DNA of 64,000 nt, from assembly GCA_020629275.1 (NCBI GenBank), contig JAHDDQ010000008.1:1-64000 (forward strand), written 5' to 3'. This DNA comes from Tenacibaculum sp. (lineage in GTDB: Bacteria > Bacteroidota > Bacteroidia > Flavobacteriales > Flavobacteriaceae). Both the position numbers and the translations under genes were made by a program. Positions 30,602 to 40,169 of the stretch are shown here, piece by piece (within the stretch, counting starts at the first letter, position 1; each line of letters opens with the position of its first letter). The notes under the pieces are model-generated. The model was given only the letters and a program-made list of their open reading frames with translations. It was not told the DNA's origin and did not search any database.

Positions 30602-30630
30602 TAAATACTTTTATGGATGAAAAGGTTACC
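30602..30630 (-). promoter_or_regulatory. ECF-type promoter motif, site 6
   Basis: Minus strand GGTAACCTTTTCATCCATAAAAGTATTTA. Confidence 0.65.
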
Positions 30631-31162
30631 TTACTTCCCAAAACCAAACTTCTTGACAACTATTCCAGTAAGCTCCGCTTTTTGTACGGATACCGTTCCA
30701 TAAATCGATATGGTCTCCTATACCATTCCTGAAACCAATAATGTCTTTAAAAAAGATAATTCCTTTTTTATTTTTTAATAAAATTTTGGCACGATGTGGT
30801 CTTATATACTTCAATCGTCTTTTATAAATTCTGTTGAGATGGAGTGCAAGCGTTTCAGCGCCTCTAATATGTGTAATATCATTAACCATACAGGTATTTT
30901 TAGATTTGTATTCTTGGCTAACATCTATACCAGATTTTGCTAGAGCTTCACTCAGTTTAATAGCACATTGATTTTTATAAGAAGCACAGCTCCCTTGTAC
31001 TCTTCCTTTGGGGTAGCTACTCCACAAGTTATTAAAATTTAAAGCCACAATTATTAGGTTTTTAATTTTGAAATATCCCAAATGGCTACTATATAATTCT
31101 TTAGGCCACTTGGGAAAATAATTTTTAACTAAAGTCAGGCCAAGGGTTTTTGTGTTCAGCAT
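30626..31162 (-). CDS. Tae4-like T6SS amidase effector (start uncertain: ATG 31162 or GTG 31048)
   Basis: FNNLWSSYP...NQCAIKLSEALAKSGID...IGDHIDLWNG...EVWFWEV. Confidence 0.75.
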   Translation of the reverse strand: MLNTKTLGLTLVKNYFPKWPKELYSSHLGYFKIKNLIIVALNFNNLWSSYPKGRVQGSCASYKNQCAIKLSEALAKSGIDVSQEYKSKNTCMVNDITHIRGAETLALHLNRIYKRRLKYIRPHRAKILLKNKKGIIFFKDIIGFRNGIGDHIDLWNGIRTKSGAYWNSCQEVWFWEVR

Positions 31163-31523
31163 CACCAATTTTAATAATACGAGCAGAAAGAACGACCGAC
31201 TGTACCATTGGTTGATTATCGGCAGCATGAAAAGATTCGCTATAATCAACGACATAGGCATCTTTAAAATCAACTTTCTTTAACAATCCACCTGTAGCAG
31301 AATCTTTAAATTCAATACTGCCGCTTTGCAGGGCAAAGGGATCTACAGCCCACTCTGCAAAAGAATTGTCTTTAGAGGTTTCCCAAGATAATTGGATTCG
31401 ACCACCACGAACATCTTCTGAAGGACGACCCATATATTCTGTTTGTCGTGTTAATGAATAATGGCATTCTAATAATTTAGCATCGCTAATGCTTCCTACA
31501 TTTAATCTTGCATCAAATGGCAT
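31125..31523 (-). CDS. hcp: Hcp/TssD tube protein
   Basis: 133-residue size class, HYSLTRQTEYMGRPSEDVRGGRIQLSW, position beside tssC. Confidence 0.8.
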   Translation of the reverse strand: MPFDARLNVGSISDAKLLECHYSLTRQTEYMGRPSEDVRGGRIQLSWETSKDNSFAEWAVDPFALQSGSIEFKDSATGGLLKKVDFKDAYVVDYSESFHAADNQPMVQSVVLSARIIKIGDAEHKNPWPDFS

Positions 31524-31558
31524 AATATTTAAGTTTTAAAAAATTAGAAAATAGTTTT

Positions 31559-31590
31559 GAGGTTAGAATTTTTTATTATTTGCTAACCTC
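31559..31590. other. Hairpin between tssC and hcp
   Basis: GAGGTTAG / CTAACCTC arms, 16-nt loop. Confidence 0.55.
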
Positions 31591-31621
31591 AAGGTTATGA
31601 TAAATTAAAAATAGTTTACAA

Positions 31622-33016
31622 TTAGCCACCGCCCATATTATCTTTTTCCCCTTTTAATGTGATATGGAACGCTCTTGTAGCATAAAGGGGTGTAATACCT
31701 ACGTTTACAAATACTCTATCAGGGCTAGTTGGATCTTGTTTTATTTCAGGACGGCTGTATTTTTTGATTACTCCTGAACGAACCAATTCGTCTAAGAATT
31801 TTACGATGCTTCCGTATACTTCTCTTCGATTACTTGCTGTGAAAAGCTCGAATGTTTTTCTGTTCAAGTAATCAATCAAAATTTTAGTCACCCAATCATA
31901 AATACGAACGATAGAATATTGCTGGTAATCAATATTGTCGCCATTGAAAAGCGTACGAGCAGACATCGGAACTACTTTTCCTCTTACTTTGATAATAGGA
32001 ATTAGACCTGCTGACTCTAGTTCGCCTGTTTCACTTTTTTTCAAGTTAAAGCGGACTTGTTCGGCATCGTATAACTCTCCATATTTTTCTCCTGCTACAG
32101 GCTGAGCTACCGTGGTGCTTGAGGATTCATGCGAATCATATAATCTTCCTGCAATAAAGGCAGATGGCGGAACAAACAATGGTTCTTCTCCTAGTTCATC
32201 AGCTGTTTCTCTACCTTGTACATAGACAGCACCCATCATTATATTGGATAAGTATTTGTCTGAACCAGCGAGTTTATCTTCGTTAAAGTCACGTTTGATA
32301 TCTCGGAAATTATCTGCATCTACATAGTCGGTAACTAGAAGAGATTTATACTCATTTGCTAGACGTCCATATTTATTGACTAATGCTTTTCTTCCTAGAT
32401 ACCCAGGGATGACAATTGATCCTATTGTTTTTTCGAGATCGAAATTGTTGTAGGTTTCCTCCAGTTTTTCTTTGATGGTATCATAAGAACGAGACTTGTC
32501 AAGGTTTCTCACATCTCGCATATCTGTGTTAAGGAACATTACTTTATCAGCGGTATCACCAGCATTAGAAAAGAAAGCCCCAACTGTACGATAGGATGTT
32601 TCTAATTCACGTGTAGCATCCAAAGCAATTTTTAAATTTTTATTGTAAGTTTCTGTAGTTTTCTTAGATGTCTCCTCTACCGTTGATACTAACTCAGAAA
32701 GATCTTCACTTGATAAAATAGCATTTAACCAAAGTTGAAGTTTTGATTTTAGAGCTTTTTTCTTTTCTTTTTTATCAGGGTTTTTTAAAAACCGATCTAC
32801 CTTAGCTGGGCGACTAGGGTCTAAATTATCTGTTCCTTCAACAGAATCTTCAAACATAATAAACCCAAAATGATCATCTAATTTTTCAATACTTTCTTCA
32901 AGCAATTGAGTTGGATTTTCTAAATTTACCTCAATTGGTTTAAATTGTAATTCTTCTGTTTGTATATCTCTGGTAGCATCTTGAGCGACCTGTTTTTTTT
33001 CTGTTTTATTTGACAT
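31622..33016 (-). CDS. tssC: T6SS sheath large subunit TssC
   Basis: Sheath-like sequence, paired with tssB. Confidence 0.9.
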   Translation of the reverse strand: MSNKTEKKQVAQDATRDIQTEELQFKPIEVNLENPTQLLEESIEKLDDHFGFIMFEDSVEGTDNLDPSRPAKVDRFLKNPDKKEKKKALKSKLQLWLNAILSSEDLSELVSTVEETSKKTTETYNKNLKIALDATRELETSYRTVGAFFSNAGDTADKVMFLNTDMRDVRNLDKSRSYDTIKEKLEETYNNFDLEKTIGSIVIPGYLGRKALVNKYGRLANEYKSLLVTDYVDADNFRDIKRDFNEDKLAGSDKYLSNIMMGAVYVQGRETADELGEEPLFVPPSAFIAGRLYDSHESSSTTVAQPVAGEKYGELYDAEQVRFNLKKSETGELESAGLIPIIKVRGKVVPMSARTLFNGDNIDYQQYSIVRIYDWVTKILIDYLNRKTFELFTASNRREVYGSIVKFLDELVRSGVIKKYSRPEIKQDPTSPDRVFVNVGITPLYATRAFHITLKGEKDNMGGG

Positions 33017-33054
33017 ATTAATTAATTTTTCAGCGTTAATAAATTTGTTTGTAA

Positions 33055-33507
33055 CTACTCACTATCATTAATCATTTGGATCATTGCTTTGAGTCCATTT
33101 GTAAATGCAGTTCTAGTTTCAGCGTTTGACAATACTTCTTGCAGTCCAGTGTCTGATTTGATTCGTTTAATAAAGTCTGCAAGATCTTCTTCGTCTCGGT
33201 TCAAGTTTTTCAAGAAATCGCTTCTATCTACTAAACCGTTTTTACCCCAGTGTCCTCTGTTTTTAAAAGTGAGTTCTTCTTTTTTTAGTTTTCCTGAGGC
33301 AGTTTGAAATTCTACTTTGACTGAAGGTTGATAGTGTTCGTATACTTCATCTTCAGTTTGCAAGCCTTCTTTTATTTCTAGATTACCGAGATTAGGTCGC
33401 GAGGTAAGTTTTTGAACAAATAGTGTTCTGTTAGGATGAATTACTGGAATACCAGCATTTGTATCGTCGAGTTCAACTGGAATTCCTCCTATTAAGTATT
33501 TTGCCAT
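33055..33507 (-). CDS. tssB: T6SS sheath small subunit TssB
   Basis: 150 aa, adjacent to tssC; LADFIKRIKSD...NAETRTAFTNGLKAMI. Confidence 0.85.
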   Translation of the reverse strand: MAKYLIGGIPVELDDTNAGIPVIHPNRTLFVQKLTSRPNLGNLEIKEGLQTEDEVYEHYQPSVKVEFQTASGKLKKEELTFKNRGHWGKNGLVDRSDFLKNLNRDEEDLADFIKRIKSDTGLQEVLSNAETRTAFTNGLKAMIQMINDSE

Positions 33508-33545
33508 GATTTTTAGTTTTTTTAGTTTAAAAAATAATTGATTTT

Positions 33546-34085
33546 CTATTGTATTATGTAGTCCTCAAAAACCAAGTTAGGGTCAATGAGTTTCCCGTTT
33601 TTTCTTACTTCTATATGAAGGTGATTGATAATGCTCGGATATTTTTTATCAAGGTTCTGTAAAAAACCAAGTGGTTCTCCTACGTCAAAATGTTTATTGA
33701 AAAATACACTTACATAAAACATTTTTACTTGATAGTCTCTCCAAACGCCTGTTCCTTGTATTTCTAATCCATTGTATCTAGTGTCGTTATGGTATGGAGG
33801 AACGATTCTGCTTACATAGCCTGAAATCGGTGAAAGCACTATTTCTCCTTCATTACCTATAATATCTAATCCGTTGTGTTTTCTTTTGGTATCTTTTCCT
33901 GTGGAACGATTGGCTAAGAAAGCACCACATCCATGAGCATCTACTCCTCTAATTTTTAAGGCGCGATTGAAGACAGAGAAAAAAGACGGATTATTGTTAA
34001 AAAATTTTGAATTATGTATTATCTCCTTCCCTTTCGTAGGGAGTAGAACTAACAACATGAATATGCAAGGGATTAATTTTTTCAT
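33546..34085 (-). CDS. Secreted M23-family peptidoglycan peptidase
   Basis: KRKHNGLDIIGNEGEIVLSPISGYVSRI...HLHIEVRKNGKLIDP; overlaps clpV by 4 bp. Confidence 0.8.
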   Translation of the reverse strand: MKKLIPCIFMLLVLLPTKGKEIIHNSKFFNNNPSFFSVFNRALKIRGVDAHGCGAFLANRSTGKDTKRKHNGLDIIGNEGEIVLSPISGYVSRIVPPYHNDTRYNGLEIQGTGVWRDYQVKMFYVSVFFNKHFDVGEPLGFLQNLDKKYPSIINHLHIEVRKNGKLIDPNLVFEDYIIQ

Positions 34086-36586
34086 GTTATTGTTTTTATA
34101 CTTTGGAACACTTTAAAAGCAAGTCCCTTAGTTTTTGAAAAACTACATTCGATTTTATCATTTGTATTTATTTCTCCTTTGATAATCATCCTAGAAATAG
34201 GTTTTCTGAGCTGATTGCGAATGACCCCTATAATTGGTCTAGCACCATATTCTTTCGAGTAACCTTTATCTACTAGATATTCTTTCGCACTATCAGATAA
34301 CTCAAGAAGGATTCCTTGTTTCTCTAAATTTTTTGTCAATTCTTTTTTCAGATGTATATTAAAAATCAACTCTGCAACATCTTTACCTATAGGAGCAAAA
34401 GGAATTAATTCCACTGATTCTGATAAACGCCCAATCATTTCAGCTCTAAATTCCTTTTCGCTTGCAAGAATCTTTTTTAGAGTTTCTTGATTAGGTGGAT
34501 TACCATTGGCAGTATCGAAAGAAGTTGTTATTTTTTTGGCACCTAAATTAGACGTAAAAATGATTATCGCATTAGAGAAATCACCTAGATTTCCTTTATT
34601 GTCGGTTACTCTTCCATCACTAAGAATAGATAAGAAGATGTCATATATCTTATCATGTGCTTTTTCAAGCTCATCAAAGAGTACCACTGAATAAGGTTTT
34701 TCTCTAATTTTATTAACCAAAATACCCCCTTCTTCATACCCAACTAAACCAGATGATGCTCCTAGTAATTTTGAATAATCACTTTGGGATTGGTATTCTG
34801 ACATATCAAATCGAATTAAAGCGTTCTCATCATCAAAAAGAAATGCTGCAATCGCTTTAGCTAATTCAGTTTTTCCCGTACCTGTAGAACCTACGAAGAA
34901 AAAAGCCCCTTTTGGTCGGCCTATTCTTGCTAAACCAGATCTTGCATCAATCAATGTCTCCGTAACTGTTTTTAATGCATGATCCTGCCCAAGTACACGT
35001 TGTTTCAAAATATTTTCAAGATCAAGTAATTTTTCTTTTTCATCTGATTGAAGTTTACCCATTGGAATACCTGTATTGAAAGCTGTAATAGCTATAATAT
35101 CTTCTTTTGTAACAATAGCTTCTTTCGTCTTTGCATGATCGTCTAATCGATTAAGTAGCGCATTTATATTTTCAAGAAATGCCTCAGAATCATGAATGTT
35201 TATTTCAAAATTATCTGCGACTTGATTCCAAAGTATAGGACTAATGCGTTTACTTACTTTTTGATAAAACCATTGCAAATCTTTTATCAATTGTTGATTA
35301 TCAATTTTTTTATTTTTTAACTGCTCTAATTCTTTCTTGGCACTCCGGATTTCCTTGCTAATATTACTCGTCAAAACCTTAATTGCGGACATAGTTTGAT
35401 CTAATAGCCCAATTGCCGAAGCTGGTAGTTTTTGACTTTTGTAAAATCGTTTCGCCATTGTAATCACTTCTGGGATGGCATCTTTTGACACATCAACTCC
35501 ATGGTGCTTTATATATTTAGGAATTATATTTTCAAGCATTTTGATGGCAATATCTACAGGCGGTTCTTCTACTTTTATAGTAGCAAAGCGTCTAACAAAT
35601 GCTGCATCTTTTTCAAGATATTTTCGATATTCTTGATTGGTTGTTGCACCTATGATTCGGATATCTCCTTTAGCTAGTTCTGGCTTCAAAAAGTTAGCTG
35701 CGCCACTTCCAAGACTACCTCTAGGGTCAAGGATTTGATGAATTTCATCAATGAAAAGGATAATGTTTGCTTTTTGTTTTATTTCGGTGATTATCTTTTT
35801 TAAACGATTTTCAATTTCTCCTTTGTAAGAAGCACCTGCCACTAAAGCACCTAAGTCTAACTCTAAAAGTTGTGTATTTTTAATAAAATCAGGAACATTG
35901 TTTTCAGTAATTTCAAAAGCAAAAGCTTCAATAATAGCCGTTTTTCCTACACCAGGTTCACCTGTTAAAATAACATTGGGAGTATTTCGACGACCAAGTA
36001 TTTCTATCATCTTGAGCAATTCTTCATCTCTTCCGATAATGCTGTCGATCTTGTTAGCTCTTGCTTGTTGTGTTTTATTAGTGCAGAACTTTTCAAGAGT
36101 AGAAACTTTATTTTTTGGATGATTTGCCTTTCTACTTTTATTCTTTTTGTTCGTGTTACTTAATGTTTCAGGACTTCCCAATAGTTCTATTACAATAGAG
36201 GGGGTTAAGGGGAAACTCTTTAAATCAGTTTCTTTAAATCCTATATTTGAGGTACAGATTGCTACTAATAATGCAGCTGTCTCTTGTATTTCAATATTAT
36301 TTATAAAGTTGTGTTGTTGCCCCTTTGCTGCTGCTATTAACATTTCTACTTTTGAATCGGGTCTAGGGTCTTCTTTTAATTTAGTCGTTTTTGATGTTTC
36401 TTCAATCATAGTGATTGCCCAATCTCGCATGTAAAAAACATCTTGTCCAGACTCCTGAAGCAAGTCGACCAGACCTATCTCCTCATGGAGGACAGCCCAC
36501 AGTAGATGGGCTGCCGAAAAATTGGGTTGATTGTATTCTATCGCTTTTGCTTGTGCAATTGCTATGATATTCTTGAGAGTAGTCAT
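34082..36586 (-). CDS. clpV: ClpV/TssH AAA+ disaggregase
   Basis: Two Walker A motifs, GEPGVGKTAI and GSTGTGKTELAKAIAAFLF; Clp N-domain. Confidence 0.9.
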   Translation of the reverse strand: MTTLKNIIAIAQAKAIEYNQPNFSAAHLLWAVLHEEIGLVDLLQESGQDVFYMRDWAITMIEETSKTTKLKEDPRPDSKVEMLIAAAKGQQHNFINNIEIQETAALLVAICTSNIGFKETDLKSFPLTPSIVIELLGSPETLSNTNKKNKSRKANHPKNKVSTLEKFCTNKTQQARANKIDSIIGRDEELLKMIEILGRRNTPNVILTGEPGVGKTAIIEAFAFEITENNVPDFIKNTQLLELDLGALVAGASYKGEIENRLKKIITEIKQKANIILFIDEIHQILDPRGSLGSGAANFLKPELAKGDIRIIGATTNQEYRKYLEKDAAFVRRFATIKVEEPPVDIAIKMLENIIPKYIKHHGVDVSKDAIPEVITMAKRFYKSQKLPASAIGLLDQTMSAIKVLTSNISKEIRSAKKELEQLKNKKIDNQQLIKDLQWFYQKVSKRISPILWNQVADNFEINIHDSEAFLENINALLNRLDDHAKTKEAIVTKEDIIAITAFNTGIPMGKLQSDEKEKLLDLENILKQRVLGQDHALKTVTETLIDARSGLARIGRPKGAFFFVGSTGTGKTELAKAIAAFLFDDENALIRFDMSEYQSQSDYSKLLGASSGLVGYEEGGILVNKIREKPYSVVLFDELEKAHDKIYDIFLSILSDGRVTDNKGNLGDFSNAIIIFTSNLGAKKITTSFDTANGNPPNQETLKKILASEKEFRAEMIGRLSESVELIPFAPIGKDVAELIFNIHLKKELTKNLEKQGILLELSDSAKEYLVDKGYSKEYGARPIIGVIRNQLRKPISRMIIKGEINTNDKIECSFSKTKGLAFKVFQSIKTIT

Positions 36587-36637
36587 TATAATAATTTATT
36601 TTGCTACAGTTATTCAAAAAAGAAATGAATAATTGTT

Positions 36638-37396
36638 TTAGTTGATCGTTGAAATTGGCATTCCGTAGCCTATGGATAATTGAAGAGCGGTATTTTTCTG
36701 GCTATAATTATCACTTATATACATATTTGTTAAGCCTAGTTGATACCTAGCATCTATGTTAATACGCCCATTACCGATAGGAATATAAAGACCTCCTCCA
36801 AATGTGACTCCAATGTCTAAAGGTTTGTAAAAATCATCTGAGGCACTACCCCACTCTACATCATAAGAGTCATCAATAGCATATAATTCATTGTAAGTTG
36901 GGTCGCTAGGACTGAACCTTTCGTCTCTTTGATTATCTATAACAGTATAGCTGTATTTACCTCCGATACCGATACCAATTGTGGGTCCAGCCATTATGTG
37001 GAAACCAAAAGATGTTCCCAAGAATGAATATTTAACTAACAAAGGCGTCTCTATGTAACTTAATTGTTCTTTATTATAATCGACATAAAGGGGAACAACA
37101 AATCCATCTCCTAAATCAAGGAAGTCATCTGCTACTTCTAGGGTGTTTTCTTGAGGAGTACCTTTCTGAACAAATAGGAATTCTGGTTGTAGGGATAAGC
37201 TTCCGTTTAAAGGAATATCGACAGCTACTCCAGCCATGATACGAGCAGAAGGTTTGGTGTCATACCAATCATCTAAATCGCCACTTTGGTTATAATTGGC
37301 TAAGGAAACGCCTACTTTAGGCATTAATAAAACTTGTGCATTTAAACTAAATGATGTGATTGTGACTGCTATAATAGCTAAAAATAGATTTTTCAT
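36638..37396 (-). CDS. Outer-membrane beta-barrel protein (PorT-like)
   Basis: Signal peptide; LMPKVGVSLANYNQSG...FGGGLYIPIGNGRINIDARYQLGLTNM. Confidence 0.75.
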   Translation of the reverse strand: MKNLFLAIIAVTITSFSLNAQVLLMPKVGVSLANYNQSGDLDDWYDTKPSARIMAGVAVDIPLNGSLSLQPEFLFVQKGTPQENTLEVADDFLDLGDGFVVPLYVDYNKEQLSYIETPLLVKYSFLGTSFGFHIMAGPTIGIGIGGKYSYTVIDNQRDERFSPSDPTYNELYAIDDSYDVEWGSASDDFYKPLDIGVTFGGGLYIPIGNGRINIDARYQLGLTNMYISDNYSQKNTALQLSIGYGMPISTIN

Positions 37397-37433
37397 TTTT
37401 TTGATTTTATAAATTGTTATTTAATTACATTTA

Positions 37434-37462
37434 TTGATACATTAAGAGTAAAAAAGGTTACC
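37434..37462 (-). promoter_or_regulatory. ECF-type promoter motif, site 7
   Basis: Minus strand GGTAACCTTTTTTACTCTTAATGTATCAA. Confidence 0.8.
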
Positions 37463-37488
37463 AGCAGATTTTGATTTTTTTGATGAAT

Positions 37489-37989
37489 TTATTTACCGAG
37501 CTTTATCCATGTGGTATTGTCATTTATTACACTAGAAATATAGCGCAGTAGATGATTTTGCTTGGAAGGGTAAATTTTAACCTCGTATTTTTTGCGAATG
37601 GATAAATTCTTTTTGATCTTCAAATTTGCACTAAGGAGTTTGACCTCTATTCCGTCATCTAGAGTTAGGCTAGGAAAGTGAATAGCGAACCTGTTATTTT
37701 CCGCTAGTAGTACTTTTCCTTGAATGATACTACCTTTCTGGAGTAGTTTTTTAGTGCCAATTGCAATATCTTTTTGAACTTTAAACTTCATTATTTTACC
37801 TACTAAATCTTGCCGAACGGTCTTTATATCCGCTACAGGTGAAATAGATAGATTAATAGGGTTTTTTAAGAAACCTCGAACATCTGTAAGATGAATGGTG
37901 TCTTTTGCTTCACTTATGAAGTTAGTCTTTTGAGCTTGAAGCGAACAATAGATGCTACAAGCAATTAATACAGAAATGATTTTTTGCAT
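37489..37989 (-). CDS. Secreted protein sharing a domain with the C-terminus of the adjacent kinase
   Basis: Signal peptide; FKVQKDIAIGTKKLLQKGSIIQGKV resembles kinase FKMEENITIGSNTLVKKGDNITGEV. Confidence 0.65.
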   Translation of the reverse strand: MQKIISVLIACSIYCSLQAQKTNFISEAKDTIHLTDVRGFLKNPINLSISPVADIKTVRQDLVGKIMKFKVQKDIAIGTKKLLQKGSIIQGKVLLAENNRFAIHFPSLTLDDGIEVKLLSANLKIKKNLSIRKKYEVKIYPSKQNHLLRYISSVINDNTTWIKLGK

Positions 37990-38029
37990 GATTTAGATGA
38001 GGTTTAGATTTTGATTAAAGTGTTAATGT

Positions 38030-40015
38030 CTAGTCTTTTACAGGAGGAAGTGCCTTTATTAACTTATTTTGTCTCTGGACGTACAGAGTTACTGTGATAG
38101 GTATATCCTTTTGTAATGGTTCTTTACTTTTAAAATTGACTGATTTCAAAACTATATCTTGAACACCATAACTAGTTCTTATGGGTATACTTGGAAAATT
38201 AATAGTAATTTTCCCTTTACTTTCTGATACTTCGCCAGTTATATTATCACCTTTTTTTACTAAAGTATTTGATCCAATAGTTATATTTTCCTCCATTTTG
38301 AATTTTAAATATGAATCAGTATCTGAAAGACTAAGGTTCTTATTGGGAGAAATTTTGATTGATTTAATTTTCAAAAATTTATCTTTCTCTTCTGTGGTTA
38401 CAGATGTTATTACAGCTCTGGGTACTATAGGAGTCAACGCTTGATTTTCCATTTTAGAATCATTTTTATCCTGTTCTTTATCAAATGTTTCTTCGTCCTC
38501 CCCTACAACATTATCATTCGATACATTATTATCCGTTATACTTGATGGATTACTTTCATTTTCATTCTCATTTTGAGATACATCTTTGAGCTTATTCTTA
38601 TTCTCTTTTTTATTAATAATAGAAGGTTTCTCATCTACTTTTTCAGAAGTAGAGTTTTCTGTCTCCGCATCTCTATGGGCAGTAGTAAGTGACTTATTAC
38701 CTTTGATTGATTTATGCGTTATCTCAGAGTTAGTTTTCGCTTTATTTTGAGGAACCTCATTTTCTTTGGAAATATTTCTTTCATTTGTTTGCTCTCCAGA
38801 ATCTTTTACAAATTCTTCTTGTTCATTTTCAGCTATAAAGAATCCAGGATTCTCTACAACTACTTCATCTAAGTAATTATCTTCATTTGAACTGTTATTT
38901 CCACTAAACCAAAAACCTAAAGAACCCAAAATTGGTATCAATAATAGCAATAACAACCACTTTCTATTTCTTTTATGTTGCTGAATAGTTAGTGCTTGTT
39001 TCTGCTTTTGTTTTCCATTTCGTATAGTAGCACTTGTTTCAATATTGATACCTGCGGAACTTTGCGCAGCAGTTGTAGCTACAACTGTGCTAGGCTCTTT
39101 AACAATAGTTTCTCTAGCACTATTGGAACGTTTTCCTTCTTCCTTTTCTTTAGATAAAGTCCAAGAATTTGTATTTAGATAATTCTGTGCAATTTTTGCA
39201 ATTTGCTCTGCAGTCGGGCGTTCCCATGGATTTTCTGCAAGAATAGAATGCAATAATGAATTAAAACCTTCAGAAAATTGTTTAGATAGATTAGGGGGAG
39301 TCATTCCTTGAATTTGTGTAAGACCACCAAAATCACCAAAAGGTAATTCATCTGATGCTAATTCAAATAGGGAGACACCCAAAGCCCACACGTCGCTAGC
39401 CTTGATAGGTTTTCGATTACTAATTTCTGTTGCAAAAGTTTCTGGTGGACGATAAGCTAATGGAGTTGTTCCTGAATTAGAGATAGAGTCTATTGCTTCT
39501 GTACGTCGACCAGATTTATGACTTTTACGAATAGATTTTTTGAGTTGTTTACTGATACCAAAATCAGCTAATAAAAAATTACTATCATTATCAATTAAAA
39601 AATTATCGGGCTTTATGTCTTGATGGATAATGTGGCTTTCTAGTCCATGTAAAAAAGCTAGCGCTGAGGAAATATCCAAAGCTACTTTAGCAAGTTCTTT
39701 TTCTGTGAGTTGTCCGGCTTTTTTTAATGCATTACCTTCTTCACAAAAAGGCATAACTAAATATGGTCTACTATTATAAATACCATAATCAGTTGCTTTC
39801 AGAATTCTATGATGATTGAGGTCATAGAACTGTTCAAATTCTGCTTTGGCTTGTTCAAAATCTCCATCTTCTATCCCATGGAATATTTTGATGGCTTGAA
39901 TAATGCTACCTTCTTTTCGTTTGGCTTTCCACACTTCTGCAAATCCTCCCATACCAATTTTTTTGAGGAGTATATATCTGTCTGCAAATAAATCATTTGC
40001 TTGAAAGTTTTTCAT
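38030..40015 (-). CDS. Membrane Ser/Thr protein kinase with extracytoplasmic C-terminal domain
   Basis: YILLKKIGMGGFAEVWKAK, HQDIKPDNFLI, ADFGISKQ; TM at RKWLLLLLLIPILGSLGFWF. Confidence 0.9.
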   Translation of the reverse strand: MKNFQANDLFADRYILLKKIGMGGFAEVWKAKRKEGSIIQAIKIFHGIEDGDFEQAKAEFEQFYDLNHHRILKATDYGIYNSRPYLVMPFCEEGNALKKAGQLTEKELAKVALDISSALAFLHGLESHIIHQDIKPDNFLIDNDSNFLLADFGISKQLKKSIRKSHKSGRRTEAIDSISNSGTTPLAYRPPETFATEISNRKPIKASDVWALGVSLFELASDELPFGDFGGLTQIQGMTPPNLSKQFSEGFNSLLHSILAENPWERPTAEQIAKIAQNYLNTNSWTLSKEKEEGKRSNSARETIVKEPSTVVATTAAQSSAGINIETSATIRNGKQKQKQALTIQQHKRNRKWLLLLLLIPILGSLGFWFSGNNSSNEDNYLDEVVVENPGFFIAENEQEEFVKDSGEQTNERNISKENEVPQNKAKTNSEITHKSIKGNKSLTTAHRDAETENSTSEKVDEKPSIINKKENKNKLKDVSQNENENESNPSSITDNNVSNDNVVGEDEETFDKEQDKNDSKMENQALTPIVPRAVITSVTTEEKDKFLKIKSIKISPNKNLSLSDTDSYLKFKMEENITIGSNTLVKKGDNITGEVSESKGKITINFPSIPIRTSYGVQDIVLKSVNFKSKEPLQKDIPITVTLYVQRQNKLIKALPPVKD

Positions 40016-40048
40016 ATCATTAGATTTTGATGATTAGTCGTACATCTA

Positions 40049-40077
40049 TTGATACATCTTGTGAAGGAAAGGTTACC
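40049..40077 (-). promoter_or_regulatory. ECF-type promoter motif, site 8
   Basis: Minus strand GGTAACCTTTCCTTCACAAGATGTATCAA. Confidence 0.75.
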
Positions 40078-40105
40078 TAGTTTTGTTAAGTTATAAATAA
40101 ATAAA

Positions 40106-40139
40106 AACGCTACTAATCTCGAAGCAGATTAGTAGCGTT
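40106..40139 (-). terminator. Terminator downstream of the PP2C gene
   Basis: AACGCTACTAATCT cgaagc AGATTAGTAGCGTT. Confidence 0.75.
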
Positions 40140-40169
40140 CATAAAACAAGAACCTAAGTTTTTAATATG

